From CBDBZL01 sp031399025 (lineage in GTDB: Bacteria > Pseudomonadota > Alphaproteobacteria > Sphingomonadales > Sphingomonadaceae): a stretch of DNA of 64,000 nucleotides. Positions within the stretch are counted from its first letter, which is position 1. Each line of letters begins with the position of its first letter. Location of the stretch: NCBI GenBank assembly GCA_031399025.1, contig JANNOJ010000022.1:158408-222407 (forward strand). Reading direction: 5' to 3'. The notes below the pieces were generated by a model. The model was not told where the DNA came from and did no database searches. It saw only the letters and a program-made list of their open reading frames with translations. A program made the translations under genes and the position numbers. This document shows positions 1 to 9,445 of this stretch, one piece after another.

Positions 1-129
1 ATGTACGGGTGCGAAGATGCGGGCTGGTCGCGCGCCGACATCGCCGCGGAGATGAGCCGCGGCCAGATCGCGGAGGCACAGCGCCGCGCCCGGGAGTGGC
101 TGGGCGGCGAGATGCGACGAGCTGCCTGA
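1..129 (+). CDS. C-terminal end of a SEL1/TPR-like repeat protein (partial)
   Basis: An open frame runs in from the left edge and stops with TGA at 127-129, giving the last 42 residues of a protein. The stretch QIAEAQRRAREWL resembles the closing helix of many alphaproteobacterial SEL1/TPR-repeat proteins, which scaffold protein contacts. The in-frame ATG at base 1 is probably internal. Too little is visible to name the gene. Confidence 0.35.
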   Translation: MYGCEDAGWSRADIAAEMSRGQIAEAQRRAREWLGGEMRRAA

Positions 130-145
130 CAACGCCGCGCGCGCA

Positions 146-1285
146 TCATCCCTTGCGGAAGGGGGTTAGCTCGCCGAGATGGAGCTGGTCGAGCTCGACG
201 CCCATGCCTTCGCGCTCGAGATAGTCCGCGACCGCGACGCGAAAGCCGGGATCGGCGATGTAGTGCATGCTGGTGGTAGCCACCGGTTCGTAGCCGCGCG
301 CCAGCTTGTGGCCGCCTTGGGCGCCCGCCTCGACCCGGTCGAGTTTGAGATCGATGGCAATGTCGATCGCTTGGTAATAGCAAAGCTCGAAGTGCAGGAA
401 GGGTTTGTCGACCAGGCAACCCCAATAGCGCCCATATAGCGCATCGGGACCCACAAAGTTGAGGGCGCCGGCAATGGGCAGGCCTTGGGCAAGGGCCATG
501 ATCAGGACGACCTGCTCACCCAGGCGCTGGCTGAAGAGATCGAACGCCTCGCGGGTCAGGTAAGGGCTACCCCATTTGCGCCTGCCGGTGTCCTGATAGA
601 ATCGCCAGAAAGCGTCCCAATGGTCGTCGCGGATATCCGCGCCGCGCAGCCAGCGGATGGTGACGCCGTCTTGCGCTGCCTGCCGCTCCTTGCGCAGGGT
701 CTTGCGCTTGCGGGACGCCAATTCGCCGAGAAAGGCGTCGAAGTCCGCATAGCCTCGATTGTGCCAGTGGAACTGGAGGTCGCGGCGCTCCAGCCATCCT
801 GCCGCGGAGAACAGAGGGACCTGCCGCGGCTCGATGAAGGTGGCGTGGGCCGAGGAGAAGCCCTGCCGCTTGCACAGCGTGGCCGCAGCATTGAGGAGCG
901 GGATTGCGAGCGCCTCGTCCCGCAACAGCAGACGCGGACCGGTCGCTGGAGTGAACGGCGCGGCAATCTGCAGCTTGGGGTAATACCTGCCGCCGGCCCG
1001 GCGCCAGGCATCGGCCCAGGCGTGATCGAAGACGTATTCACCTTGGCTGTGGCTCTTGGCGTAGGCAGGCAAGGCGGCAAGCAGCGTGCCGGTCGCATCC
1101 TCGATGACCAGCGGGGCGGGGATCCAGCCGGTCCCCGGACCCACGCTGCGCGAATCCTCGAGCGCGGTCAGGAAGGCGTGGCTGACGAAGGGGTTACCGG
1201 CGGTCAGCGCATCCCACTCGGCCTGCGGCAGCGAGCCCACTGAGGGCGCAAGGCGGGCGGTGAGGTCTCCTTCGGCCATGGCCAA
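146..1285 (-). CDS. FemAB-like GNAT-fold acyltransferase (DUF482/peptidogalycan family)
   Basis: This is a 379-residue cytoplasmic protein matching the full length of the DUF482 (FemAB_like) family, which has a double GNAT fold and is related to peptidoglycan-bridge aminoacyltransferases. Visible family marks are the N-terminal NPFVSHAFLTALE stretch, the FIEPRQ and FHWHNRGY segments in the middle, the basic SRKRKTLRKER helix, and the LARGYEPV segment near the C-terminus. ATGs at 1285 and 1279 are both possible starts and differ by two residues. The gene is monocistronic and its acceptor substrate is unknown. Confidence 0.8.
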   Translation of the reverse strand: MAMAEGDLTARLAPSVGSLPQAEWDALTAGNPFVSHAFLTALEDSRSVGPGTGWIPAPLVIEDATGTLLAALPAYAKSHSQGEYVFDHAWADAWRRAGGRYYPKLQIAAPFTPATGPRLLLRDEALAIPLLNAAATLCKRQGFSSAHATFIEPRQVPLFSAAGWLERRDLQFHWHNRGYADFDAFLGELASRKRKTLRKERQAAQDGVTIRWLRGADIRDDHWDAFWRFYQDTGRRKWGSPYLTREAFDLFSQRLGEQVVLIMALAQGLPIAGALNFVGPDALYGRYWGCLVDKPFLHFELCYYQAIDIAIDLKLDRVEAGAQGGHKLARGYEPVATTSMHYIADPGFRVAVADYLEREGMGVELDQLHLGELTPFRKG

Positions 1286-1648
1286 AATGTAGCATACTTC
1301 GGCAGATCTTGGAGCGTGGATCTAACGCGCGGCGCCGGGCGCGCACACCTTCTGCCCGGAGGGGATGCCCACCGCCCAGGCGCGATCCTGCTCGCCGATC
1401 GGCGCCTCGCCCGCCCCCAGGTCGCGGGACACCAGCGCCCGGCGGCCGGCATTCCTGCCAGGCGCACACAAGCATGTTGCCAAGCATGTTGCAGGGCCAC
1501 GCCAAGCCGCTCGGCAGCCTGCGGACTATGGGCGCCTGCGCTTGGACTGGCGCTGGAAAAGTGCGGAACCAGCGAGACATCGCATCCACGCCCCGGGCTT
1601 TTCTATCGGTGCGACAGACAACGAAAGCTTTTCCCTTGTGACGGACGC
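1286..1648. other. Intergenic stretch with no supported gene
   Basis: The overlapping open frames here show no recognisable domain or consistent ribosome-binding site. The stretch lies between the acyltransferase start and an IS630 remnant, so it may be decayed mobile-element flank. Confidence 0.5.
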
Positions 1649-1831
1649 TCAGAAGGCATCGAGCGGCAGACCGATGGTATCCTCCGAGCTTGTTGCCGCG
1701 TCGGTCATGCAGGAGGCATCGATCCGGTCGTGGCGCAGCCCGGCGACGAAGGTCGCCGTCGTCCAGCGACCATGCGCAACGGCAGCGACCACGGCGCTGG
1801 CCTTGAGGCAGCGACCATAGCCCCGGGCCAT
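1649..1831 (-). pseudogene. IS630-family transposase remnant
   Basis: Read on the minus strand, about 45 residues match the middle of IS630-family DDE transposases. The diagnostic run is VAHGRWTTATFVAGLRHDRI, which in intact elements is followed by the APxVxDGPxNGxxF block that carries the next catalytic region. Here the similarity stops after RIDAS. No N-terminal helix-turn-helix, no downstream DDE residues and no inverted repeats are evident. It is a dead fragment of one internal transposase segment. Confidence 0.6.
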
Positions 1832-2058
1832 GTTGGTGGCAGCCGCGGTCGATCGACTCCGCGCAACAGGCTCTTGTCATCCATGCCGACCTGCGTCCCA
1901 GCCACCATCATGCATCAGGAAATTCGCTCAACAGCAACCAACCCCCGTGATTCAATCACTCGGTGACCCGCTCCGGTGCCGTCGGCCTGGGGGACTTGGT
2001 ATGATCTTTGCGGAGAACGTGCGTGCCAAGATGACCGATTGCCAGTGCGGCGGGAAAA

Positions 2059-2074
2059 GGTTACTCAAGTAACC
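2059..2074. promoter_or_regulatory. 16-bp palindrome upstream of hppD, candidate operator
   Basis: GGTTACTCAAGTAACC is a perfect 7+2+7 inverted repeat whose right end lies 22 bases before the hppD ATG. Its size and place suit a dimeric repressor of the MarR or IclR type controlling the tyrosine operon. No regulator gene is adjacent. The assignment rests on symmetry and position only. Confidence 0.45.
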
Positions 2075-2096
2075 ATCAGTGCGAGAGGAGGAGTGC

Positions 2097-3194
2097 ATGG
2101 CAGACCTGTTCGACAACCCCGCCGGGCTTGACGGCTTTGAGTTCGTTGAATTCTGTGCGCCGGACAAGGGCGTGCTGGAACCGGTATTCCGCGCGATGGG
2201 CTTCAGCCACGTCGCCAGCCACCGGGCCAAGGACGTGCACCTGTGGCGCCAGGGCGGCATCAACCTCATCGCCAATTACCAGCCGCGCAGCGCCGCCTGG
2301 TTCTTCGCCCGCGAGCACGGCCCCAGCGCCTGCGGCATGGCGTTCCGCGTGCGCGACGCGGCGCACGCCTATGCCTATCTGCTGGAGAAGGGCGCCGAGC
2401 CGGTGGCGGTGGAGACCGGGCCGATGGAGCTGCGCCTCCCCGCCATCCGCGGCATCGGCGGGGCCATCGTCTACCTGGTCGACCGCTATGCGGGTGACGC
2501 CGGCGAGGGCACGTCGATCTACGATATCGACTTTCATTACCTGCCCGGCGTCGAGCGCTACCCGGTGGGCGCCGGGCTCAACCGCATCGATCACCTGACG
2601 CACAACGTCTATGCCGGGCGCATGGGCTATTGGGCGGAGTATTACCAGTCGCTCTTCAATTTCCGCGAAATCCGCTATTTCGACATCAAGGGCGAATACA
2701 CCGGCCTCACCTCGCAGGCTCTGACCGCGCCCGACGGCAAGATCCGCATTCCGCTCAACCAGGAAGGCGAAGGCGGCAAAGGTCAGATCGAGGAATTCCT
2801 GCGCGCCTTCAGGGGCGAGGGGATCCAGCACATCGCGCTCGTCACCGACGACCTGCTCGGCGCCTGGGACCGGCTGAAGGAGTTCGGCGTGCCGCTGATG
2901 AAGGCGCCCCCCGCGGCCTATTACGAGATGCTGGACGAGCGCCTGCCGGGCCACGGCGAACCGGTGGACGAGCTGCAGAGGCGCGGCATCCTGCTCGATG
3001 GCTCCACCGAAGGCGGCGCCCCCCGCCTGCTGCTGCAAATCTTCGCCGAGGCGCAAGTCGGGCCGGTCTTCTTCGAATTCATCCAGCGCAAGGGCGACGA
3101 AGGCTTCGGCGAAGGCAATTTCAAGGCCCTGTTCGAGAGCCTGGAGCGCGACCAGATCCGCCGCGGCGCGCTGAAAATCGAGGAGACCGCCTGA
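2097..3194 (+). CDS. hppD: 4-hydroxyphenylpyruvate dioxygenase
   Basis: HPPD converts 4-hydroxyphenylpyruvate to homogentisate, the second step of tyrosine degradation. The 365-residue protein has the usual length and two VOC domains. The 2-His-1-Glu iron site is visible as His166 (IDHLTHN), His245 (IQHIAL) and Glu327 (FFEFIQRKGD). The C-terminal GFGEGNFKALFESLE helix is a family hallmark. ATG 2097 was chosen because GAGGAGGAG precedes it; an upstream GTG at 2079 would add only six residues made of the ribosome-binding site. The stop overlaps the start of the next gene (ATGA), so the two are translationally coupled. Confidence 0.97.
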   Translation: MADLFDNPAGLDGFEFVEFCAPDKGVLEPVFRAMGFSHVASHRAKDVHLWRQGGINLIANYQPRSAAWFFAREHGPSACGMAFRVRDAAHAYAYLLEKGAEPVAVETGPMELRLPAIRGIGGAIVYLVDRYAGDAGEGTSIYDIDFHYLPGVERYPVGAGLNRIDHLTHNVYAGRMGYWAEYYQSLFNFREIRYFDIKGEYTGLTSQALTAPDGKIRIPLNQEGEGGKGQIEEFLRAFRGEGIQHIALVTDDLLGAWDRLKEFGVPLMKAPPAAYYEMLDERLPGHGEPVDELQRRGILLDGSTEGGAPRLLLQIFAEAQVGPVFFEFIQRKGDEGFGEGNFKALFESLERDQIRRGALKIEETA

Positions 3195-3769
3195 TGAGCC
3201 TGCCTGTTTCTGGCCCCGCTTCCGGGCCCGCCCCGCTGCAGGGCTTCCACCATGTCGCTTACCGCTGCAAGGATGCCAAGGAGACGGTGGATTTCTACCG
3301 CCAGACGCTCGGCATGACCTTCCAGCTCGCCATTGCGGAGGACCAGGTGCCCTCCACCGGCGAGCCGGACCCGTACATGCATGTCTTCCTCGAAGCGGGG
3401 AACGGCAACGTGCTGGCCTTCTTCGAACTGCCCACGCGCGAGGCCATGGGCCGCGACGAGAAGACTCCCAAATGGGTGCAGCATATCGCCTTCCGGGTCG
3501 GCTCGATGGACGAATTGCTGGCCACCAAGGCGCACCTGCAGGGGCTGGGGCTCGACGTGCTCGGGCCCACCCATCACGGCATCTTCAAGTCGATCTACTT
3601 CTTCGATCCCAACGGCCACCGCATCGAGCTGGCCGCCGATATCGGCACGCCTGCGCAGATGGCCGCGTTGCGCGAAGTGGCCGACGACATGCTCGAGGAA
3701 TGGAGCCGCACCCGCAAGGCCCCGCGCCACGCCGCCTGGCTGCACGAGGCGATCGCGCAAGGGGCCTGA
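3194..3769 (+). CDS. VOC-family protein in the tyrosine operon (metal-dependent lyase/dioxygenase fold)
   Basis: This is a 191-residue protein with two beta-alpha-beta-beta-beta modules of the glyoxalase/extradiol dioxygenase superfamily. A plausible metal triad is His20 (FHHVAY), His97 (VQHIAF) and Glu145 (GHRIEL). The last 40 residues form a charged helical tail that includes EEWSRTRKAPRHAAWL. It overlaps hppD by one base at the stop/start and is followed three bases later by maiA, so it is firmly in the tyrosine operon. It occupies the slot where homogentisate 1,2-dioxygenase would be expected but is unrelated to cupin-type HmgA. Its substrate is unknown. Confidence 0.8.
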   Translation: MSLPVSGPASGPAPLQGFHHVAYRCKDAKETVDFYRQTLGMTFQLAIAEDQVPSTGEPDPYMHVFLEAGNGNVLAFFELPTREAMGRDEKTPKWVQHIAFRVGSMDELLATKAHLQGLGLDVLGPTHHGIFKSIYFFDPNGHRIELAADIGTPAQMAALREVADDMLEEWSRTRKAPRHAAWLHEAIAQGA

Positions 3770-3772
3770 GCC

Positions 3773-4408
3773 GTGCGCCTGTACGGCTATTTCCGCAGCT
3801 CGACCTCATACCGGCTGCGGATCGCGCTCAATCTGAAGGGCGGGGAGTACGAAAGCCGACCGGTAAACCTGCGCGATGGCGAGCACCAGGCTGCGCCCTA
3901 TCGCAGCCGCAATCCGTTTGGCAGCGTACCGATGCTGGAGGCGGGAGGGCGCGACCGGGCGCAGAGCATGGCGATCCTGGAATGGCTCGACGAGGCCTAT
4001 CCGGACGCGCCCCCGCTGCTGCCCCGGGACATCGAGGACCGCTTCACGGCCCGCGAGCTCGCCCACGCCATCGCCACCGAGCTGCACGCTCCGCTCAACC
4101 TCAAGGTGCTGCGCTACCTGCAGCACGAAATGGGCCAGGAGCAGGCGGCGATCGATGCCTGGTACCGCCACTGGCTCGGCGTCACGTTGGGCGGCGTCGA
4201 GGCGCGGTTGGAACAGCTCGCCACCGGCGACTTCCTGTTCGACGCCCCCGGGCTGTTCGAGGCGGTGCTGGTGCCCCAGCTCTACAACGCCCGCCGCTTC
4301 GCCTTCGATCTTTCCGCGATGGGACGGATGACGCGGATCGAGGAAGCGTGCATGGCACTTGCAGCATTCGAGATGGCGCATCCGGACAACCAGCCCGACG
4401 CGCGCTAA
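3773..4408 (+). CDS. maiA: Maleylacetoacetate isomerase (zeta-class GST)
   Basis: The enzyme isomerises maleylacetoacetate to fumarylacetoacetate using glutathione. The 211-residue protein starts with the zeta-class signature SSTSYRLRIALNLKG at residues 9-23. NPFGSVPML and QSMAILEWLDE form the glutathione-binding thioredoxin fold. A helical C-terminal domain follows. Translation starts at GTG 3773, three bases after the VOC gene stop. Its place between hppD and fah fits the homogentisate pathway exactly. Confidence 0.93.
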   Translation: MRLYGYFRSSTSYRLRIALNLKGGEYESRPVNLRDGEHQAAPYRSRNPFGSVPMLEAGGRDRAQSMAILEWLDEAYPDAPPLLPRDIEDRFTARELAHAIATELHAPLNLKVLRYLQHEMGQEQAAIDAWYRHWLGVTLGGVEARLEQLATGDFLFDAPGLFEAVLVPQLYNARRFAFDLSAMGRMTRIEEACMALAAFEMAHPDNQPDAR

Positions 4409-4423
4409 CGGGGGGGAGAAGAC

Positions 4424-5434
4424 ATGAAGCTGGCCAGCCTCAACCACGGCCGCGACGGACGACTGGTGGTCGTCTCGAAGGACATCACACGCTATTGCGA
4501 GGCCGCCAACATCGCCCCCACGCTGCAGGCCGCGCTCGACGATTGGGCCATCATCGCCCCCAAGCTGGAAGCGCTCTACCGCGACGTCGAGCACCGTACC
4601 GTGCCCTGCCAGCGCTTTCATGAAAACCGCGCGCACTCGCCGCTGCCGCGCGCCTACCAGTGGGCGGATGGCTCGGCCTACATCAACCACGTCGAATTGG
4701 TCCGCCGCGCCCGCGGCGCCGAGCTGCCGGCGACCTTCTACACCGACCCGCTGATCTATCAGGGCGGCTCGGACGATTTCCTGGCGCCGCGCGCGCCCAT
4801 CCCGCTCGCCGACGCGGCCTGGGGCTGCGACATGGAGGGCGAGGTCGCCTGCATCACCGACGACGTGCACATGGGCACCACCCCGGAAGAAGCCGCCGAG
4901 CACATCAAGCTGCTGATGCTGGTGAACGACGTTTCCCTGCGCGGCCTCATTCCCGGCGAGCTGGCCAAGGGCTTCGGCTTCTTCCAGTCCAAGCCCGCCA
5001 CCGCCTTCTCGCCGGTCGCAGTGACCCCCGACGAGCTTGGCGAGGCCTGGCGGGGCAGCCTCGTGCGCCTGCCGCTGATGGTGGATTACAACGGTCAGCC
5101 CTTCGGCCGCGCCGAGGTGGGCGAGGATGCGACCTTCTCACTCGCCGACCTGGTCGCCCATGCCGCGCGCACCCGCAACCTGGGCGCAGGGTCCATCATC
5201 GGTTCGGGCACCATCTCCAACAAGGGCGCCGATGGCGGCCCAGGCACGCCGGTGAGCGAAGGCGGCCGCGGCTATTCGTGCATCGCCGAGATCCGCACTA
5301 TCGAGACCCTCGTCCATGGCGAGCCGCGCACCCCCTTCATGGCCCCGGGCGACACGGTGCGCATCGAGATGCGGGGCAAGGATGGCAAGTCGATCTTCGG
5401 CGCGATCGAGCAGAAGGTGGTGCCAGCCGGTTGA
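4424..5434 (+). CDS. fahA: Fumarylacetoacetate hydrolase
   Basis: The enzyme hydrolyses fumarylacetoacetate to fumarate and acetoacetate, the final step of tyrosine degradation. The 336-residue protein shows the FAH C-terminal fold: FYTDPLIYQGGSDDF, the acidic metal ligands in CDMEGEVACI, LLMLVNDVSLRGLIP, and the oxyanion segment GSGTISNKGADGG. This is the short bacterial form without the long eukaryotic N-terminal SH3-like domain. It follows maiA by 15 bases with GGGGGGAG as ribosome-binding site. Confidence 0.95.
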   Translation: MKLASLNHGRDGRLVVVSKDITRYCEAANIAPTLQAALDDWAIIAPKLEALYRDVEHRTVPCQRFHENRAHSPLPRAYQWADGSAYINHVELVRRARGAELPATFYTDPLIYQGGSDDFLAPRAPIPLADAAWGCDMEGEVACITDDVHMGTTPEEAAEHIKLLMLVNDVSLRGLIPGELAKGFGFFQSKPATAFSPVAVTPDELGEAWRGSLVRLPLMVDYNGQPFGRAEVGEDATFSLADLVAHAARTRNLGAGSIIGSGTISNKGADGGPGTPVSEGGRGYSCIAEIRTIETLVHGEPRTPFMAPGDTVRIEMRGKDGKSIFGAIEQKVVPAG

Positions 5435-5595
5435 TGCTCGGCGGCCGGGCGTTGATGATACATCGTCACCTTGTCGGCCCGCAGGCGCTTCCTACATTGG
5501 CTCCAGCAACCCGCAAATTGCCGGAACGCGAGGCCCGCACGGCGCCATCCGCGCGCCTTGTCGCCTCGCATCCAGCGTCTCTAGGAGCGTTCCCG

Positions 5596-6303
5596 ATGAT
5601 CGAACCGCGTCCCTTCACCACCCTTGGCGGCGCCAACCACGGCTGGCTCGATGCCAATTTCCACTTCTCCTTCGCCGATTACTACGACCCTCTCCGCCTC
5701 AACTGGGGCAAGCTGCGCGTCTGGAACGATGACATCATCGCCGCCAAGTCCGGCTTCCCGCCGCACCCGCACCGCGACATGGAGATCATCACCTACGTCC
5801 TGGAAGGCGCGATCACCCACGAAGACAGCCTGGGCAATCGCGGCCGCACCGAGGCGGGCGACGTCCAGGTGATGAGCGCGGGCACGGGCATCACCCACGC
5901 CGAATACAATTTGGACGACGCGCCCACCCACTCCTTCCAGCTGTGGATCATGCCCGACAAGCCGGGCGGCGCGCCGCGCTGGGACACCCGCAAGTTCCCC
6001 AAGGACGCCCGCAAGGGCAGCTTCGTGGCCCTCGCCAGCGGCCACCAGGCGGAGATCACGGGCGAAGGCGCGCTCCCCATCAACGCCGACGCCCGCGTCC
6101 TGGGCGCCACGCTCAAGGCCGGCGACAGCGTGCGCTACGCGCTCGGCGCGGCCAGGAAGGGCTATCTGGTGGCGGCCAGGGGCGCGGTCGAGCTGGGCGG
6201 CGTGCGCCTGGCCGAACGCGACGGCGCGGCCATCGCCGAGGTCGAGACGCTCGAGGTCACCGCGCTGGCGGATGCCGAGCTGGTGCTGGTGGATACCGCC
6301 TGA
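5596..6303 (+). CDS. Pirin-family bicupin
   Basis: The 235-residue bicupin resembles YhhW-type pirins. The N-terminal cupin carries the metal ligands in PPHPHRDMEIITYVLEG (two His plus Glu) and in MSAGTGITHAEYN. The second cupin is degenerate, ending VEVTALADAELVLVDTA. Pirins of this type can act as quercetin 2,3-dioxygenases or metal-dependent regulators, and the sequence does not distinguish these. ATG 5596 follows AGGAG with suitable spacing. The gene is 160 bases downstream of fah and may have its own promoter. Confidence 0.88.
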   Translation: MIEPRPFTTLGGANHGWLDANFHFSFADYYDPLRLNWGKLRVWNDDIIAAKSGFPPHPHRDMEIITYVLEGAITHEDSLGNRGRTEAGDVQVMSAGTGITHAEYNLDDAPTHSFQLWIMPDKPGGAPRWDTRKFPKDARKGSFVALASGHQAEITGEGALPINADARVLGATLKAGDSVRYALGAARKGYLVAARGAVELGGVRLAERDGAAIAEVETLEVTALADAELVLVDTA

Positions 6304-6329
6304 TCGCGGTTACGGCGAGCCGATTGACC

Positions 6330-6356
6330 GGCCGGCAGGGCGCGCGCCTGCCGGCC
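6330..6356. terminator. Strong GC hairpin between convergent pirin and ldh genes
   Basis: A perfect 10-bp stem (GGCCGGCAGG with CCTGCCGGCC) and a 7-base loop lie in the 75-base gap between two convergent stop codons. There is no T-run on either side. It could act as a bidirectional, possibly Rho-assisted, terminator. Confidence 0.55.
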
Positions 6357-6378
6357 GACGCGCACGACGAGCCTCATG

Positions 6379-7350
6379 TCACAGGCCCCGGCCGGGGCTG
6401 CCCGGCGACCCGTCCATGGCCGGCATGGCGGCGCGCACGGCAGTAGCCGAGGCCTGGAAGGCAGCAATCTCCTCGTCGGATAAGTTCGGCACCAGCACCC
6501 GCTGCACGCCGTCCGCGCCCAGCACGCATGGCAGGCTGAGATACAGGTCCGCGATCCCGAACTGCCCGGTGAGCATGACCGATACCGGCAGCACCGCGCG
6601 CTCGTCGCGCACGATCGCCTCGCAGATACGCACGATCGCCGTGGCGATGCCGAACGAGGTGTAGCCCTTGCCTGCGACGATCTCGTAGGCGGCATCGCGC
6701 ACCTGCGACGCCACCTCGGCCGGATCCAGTTCCTCGCCGGGCAAAGCGAACTCGCCGAGCTTCAGCCCGCCGATCCGCAGGCTGGAGAACGCGACCATCT
6801 CGCTGTCGCCGTGCTCGCCGAGCACCATCGCGTCGATCGAGGCGGGCGCGATCCGCAAGCGATCCGCCAGCTCCTGCCGCAACCGGCTGGTATCGAGCAG
6901 CGTCCCGGTGCCGATCACCCGCGCCGCCGGCAGCCCTGAGCGACGGCAGGCCACCAGCGCCATCAGATCGACCGGGTTTGCCGCCACCAGGATGATGCCG
7001 GCGAAGCCCGCGACGACGAGCTGGTCCACGCACTCCCCCACGATCGCTGCGCTGCGGGCGGCCAGCGACAAACGGCTCTCGGATCCGTGCGTCGCCGCAC
7101 CCGCCGTGACGACCGCGATGCCGGCCGCCCCGGCGTCGGCGTAGGTCCCGGCCCAGAGCCGGGCCGGGCGGGCGAGGGCGTTGGCGTCGCGCAGATCGGC
7201 AGCCTCGGCCCGGGCGAGGGCTTCGTTGCGGTCGATCAGCACGATCTCCTGGAACAGCGCGCGCAGCATCAGGGCATAGGCCGCGGTGGCGCCGACATGG
7301 CCGGCGCCGATGATCGCGATGCGGTTCGGCGCGGCTGAGTGCTCGGTCAT
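6379..7350 (-). CDS. ldh: L-lactate dehydrogenase (LDH/MDH family)
   Basis: This is a cytoplasmic NAD-dependent 2-hydroxyacid dehydrogenase of 323 residues. The Rossmann motif IAIIGAGHVGA is at residues 11-21 and the coenzyme aspartate in VLIDRN at about 40. The substrate loop contains SESRLSL, the LLDTSRLR segment follows, and the catalytic His180 lies in GEHGDSE. Absence of the Gln-Lys-Pro loop typical of many L-LDHs leaves some doubt about lactate versus another 2-oxoacid. ATG at 7348-7350 is preceded by GGAGGT. It is monocistronic. Confidence 0.85.
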   Translation of the reverse strand: MTEHSAAPNRIAIIGAGHVGATAAYALMLRALFQEIVLIDRNEALARAEAADLRDANALARPARLWAGTYADAGAAGIAVVTAGAATHGSESRLSLAARSAAIVGECVDQLVVAGFAGIILVAANPVDLMALVACRRSGLPAARVIGTGTLLDTSRLRQELADRLRIAPASIDAMVLGEHGDSEMVAFSSLRIGGLKLGEFALPGEELDPAEVASQVRDAAYEIVAGKGYTSFGIATAIVRICEAIVRDERAVLPVSVMLTGQFGIADLYLSLPCVLGADGVQRVLVPNLSDEEIAAFQASATAVRAAMPAMDGSPGSPGRGL

Positions 7351-7493
7351 GGTGGCAGACCTCCTTTCTTCCGCCAAGATACTCGAATGGCAGCTTTCGG
7401 ACCTGATTTTCCTCTGGTTTTCGGCACTAATCGGGCCGAAACGCAAAGGCGGCACACTGTCGCCTTGGTCGCTCCGAAGCGCCGGCACGCTCC

Positions 7494-8689
<1,196 letters not shown>

Positions 8690-8693
<4 letters not shown>

Positions 8694-9445
8694 GCCGGCA
8701 CCTGCGGCCTGGCCGCGAGCACGCCGCGATCCTCGCGTTCCACCAGCCCGTCGCGGAAATGGATGATGCGCTTGGCAAAGCCGGCCATCTCGGCCTCGTG
8801 CGTCACCATCAGCACGGTGATGCCGGCGGCGTTGAGCTGGGTGAGCAGCTCCATGATTTCGAGCGAACGCGTGGTGTCGAGGTTGCCGGTGGGCTCGTCG
8901 GCGAGCAGCACGTCGGGCTGGGTGACCAGGGCCCGCGCGATGGCGACCCGCTGCTGCTGCCCGCCGGAAAGCTCGGCCGGGGTGTGGTCGGCCCAGGGCA
9001 CGAGACCCACCTGGTCGAGCGCGTGCATGGCCGCCTCGTCGCGGGTCGCCTTCTTCTCGCCGCGGTAGAGCAGCGGCAGCTCGACGTTTTCCAGCGCGGT
9101 GGTGCGGGCGAGCAGGTTGAAGCCCTGGAACACGAAGCCCAAATAGCGGCGCCGCAGCAGCGAACGCTGATCGCGGCCCAATGCCTGCACTTCCACCCCG
9201 CGGAAGCGGAAGATGCCCGAAGTGGGCACATCGAGACAGCCCAGAATGTTCATGGTGGTCGACTTGCCCGAGCCCGACGGGCCCATCACCGCCACGAAGT
9301 CACCCCGCGCGATCGCCAGGTCGACGCCTTTCAACGCCTGGAACGCGGCCGGGCCTTCGCCGAAGGTCTTGGTGATGCCCTCCATCTTGATGAGCGGCGG
9401 CTCCCCGACGATCGGGCTCGCCATCGAGGCCGCTCCGGGGCTCAT
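8690..9445 (-). CDS. MacB/LolD-type ABC transporter ATPase
   Basis: A 251-residue nucleotide-binding subunit. Walker A is GPSGSGKSTT, the Q-loop lies in GFVFQGFNLL, the signature is LSGGQQQRVAIARAL, Walker B is LLADEPTGNLD and the H-loop is in VLMVTHE. Length and motif spacing match MacB/LolD-type ATPases that drive mechanotransmission rather than transport through a pore. It overlaps both neighbours by four bases. Confidence 0.95.
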
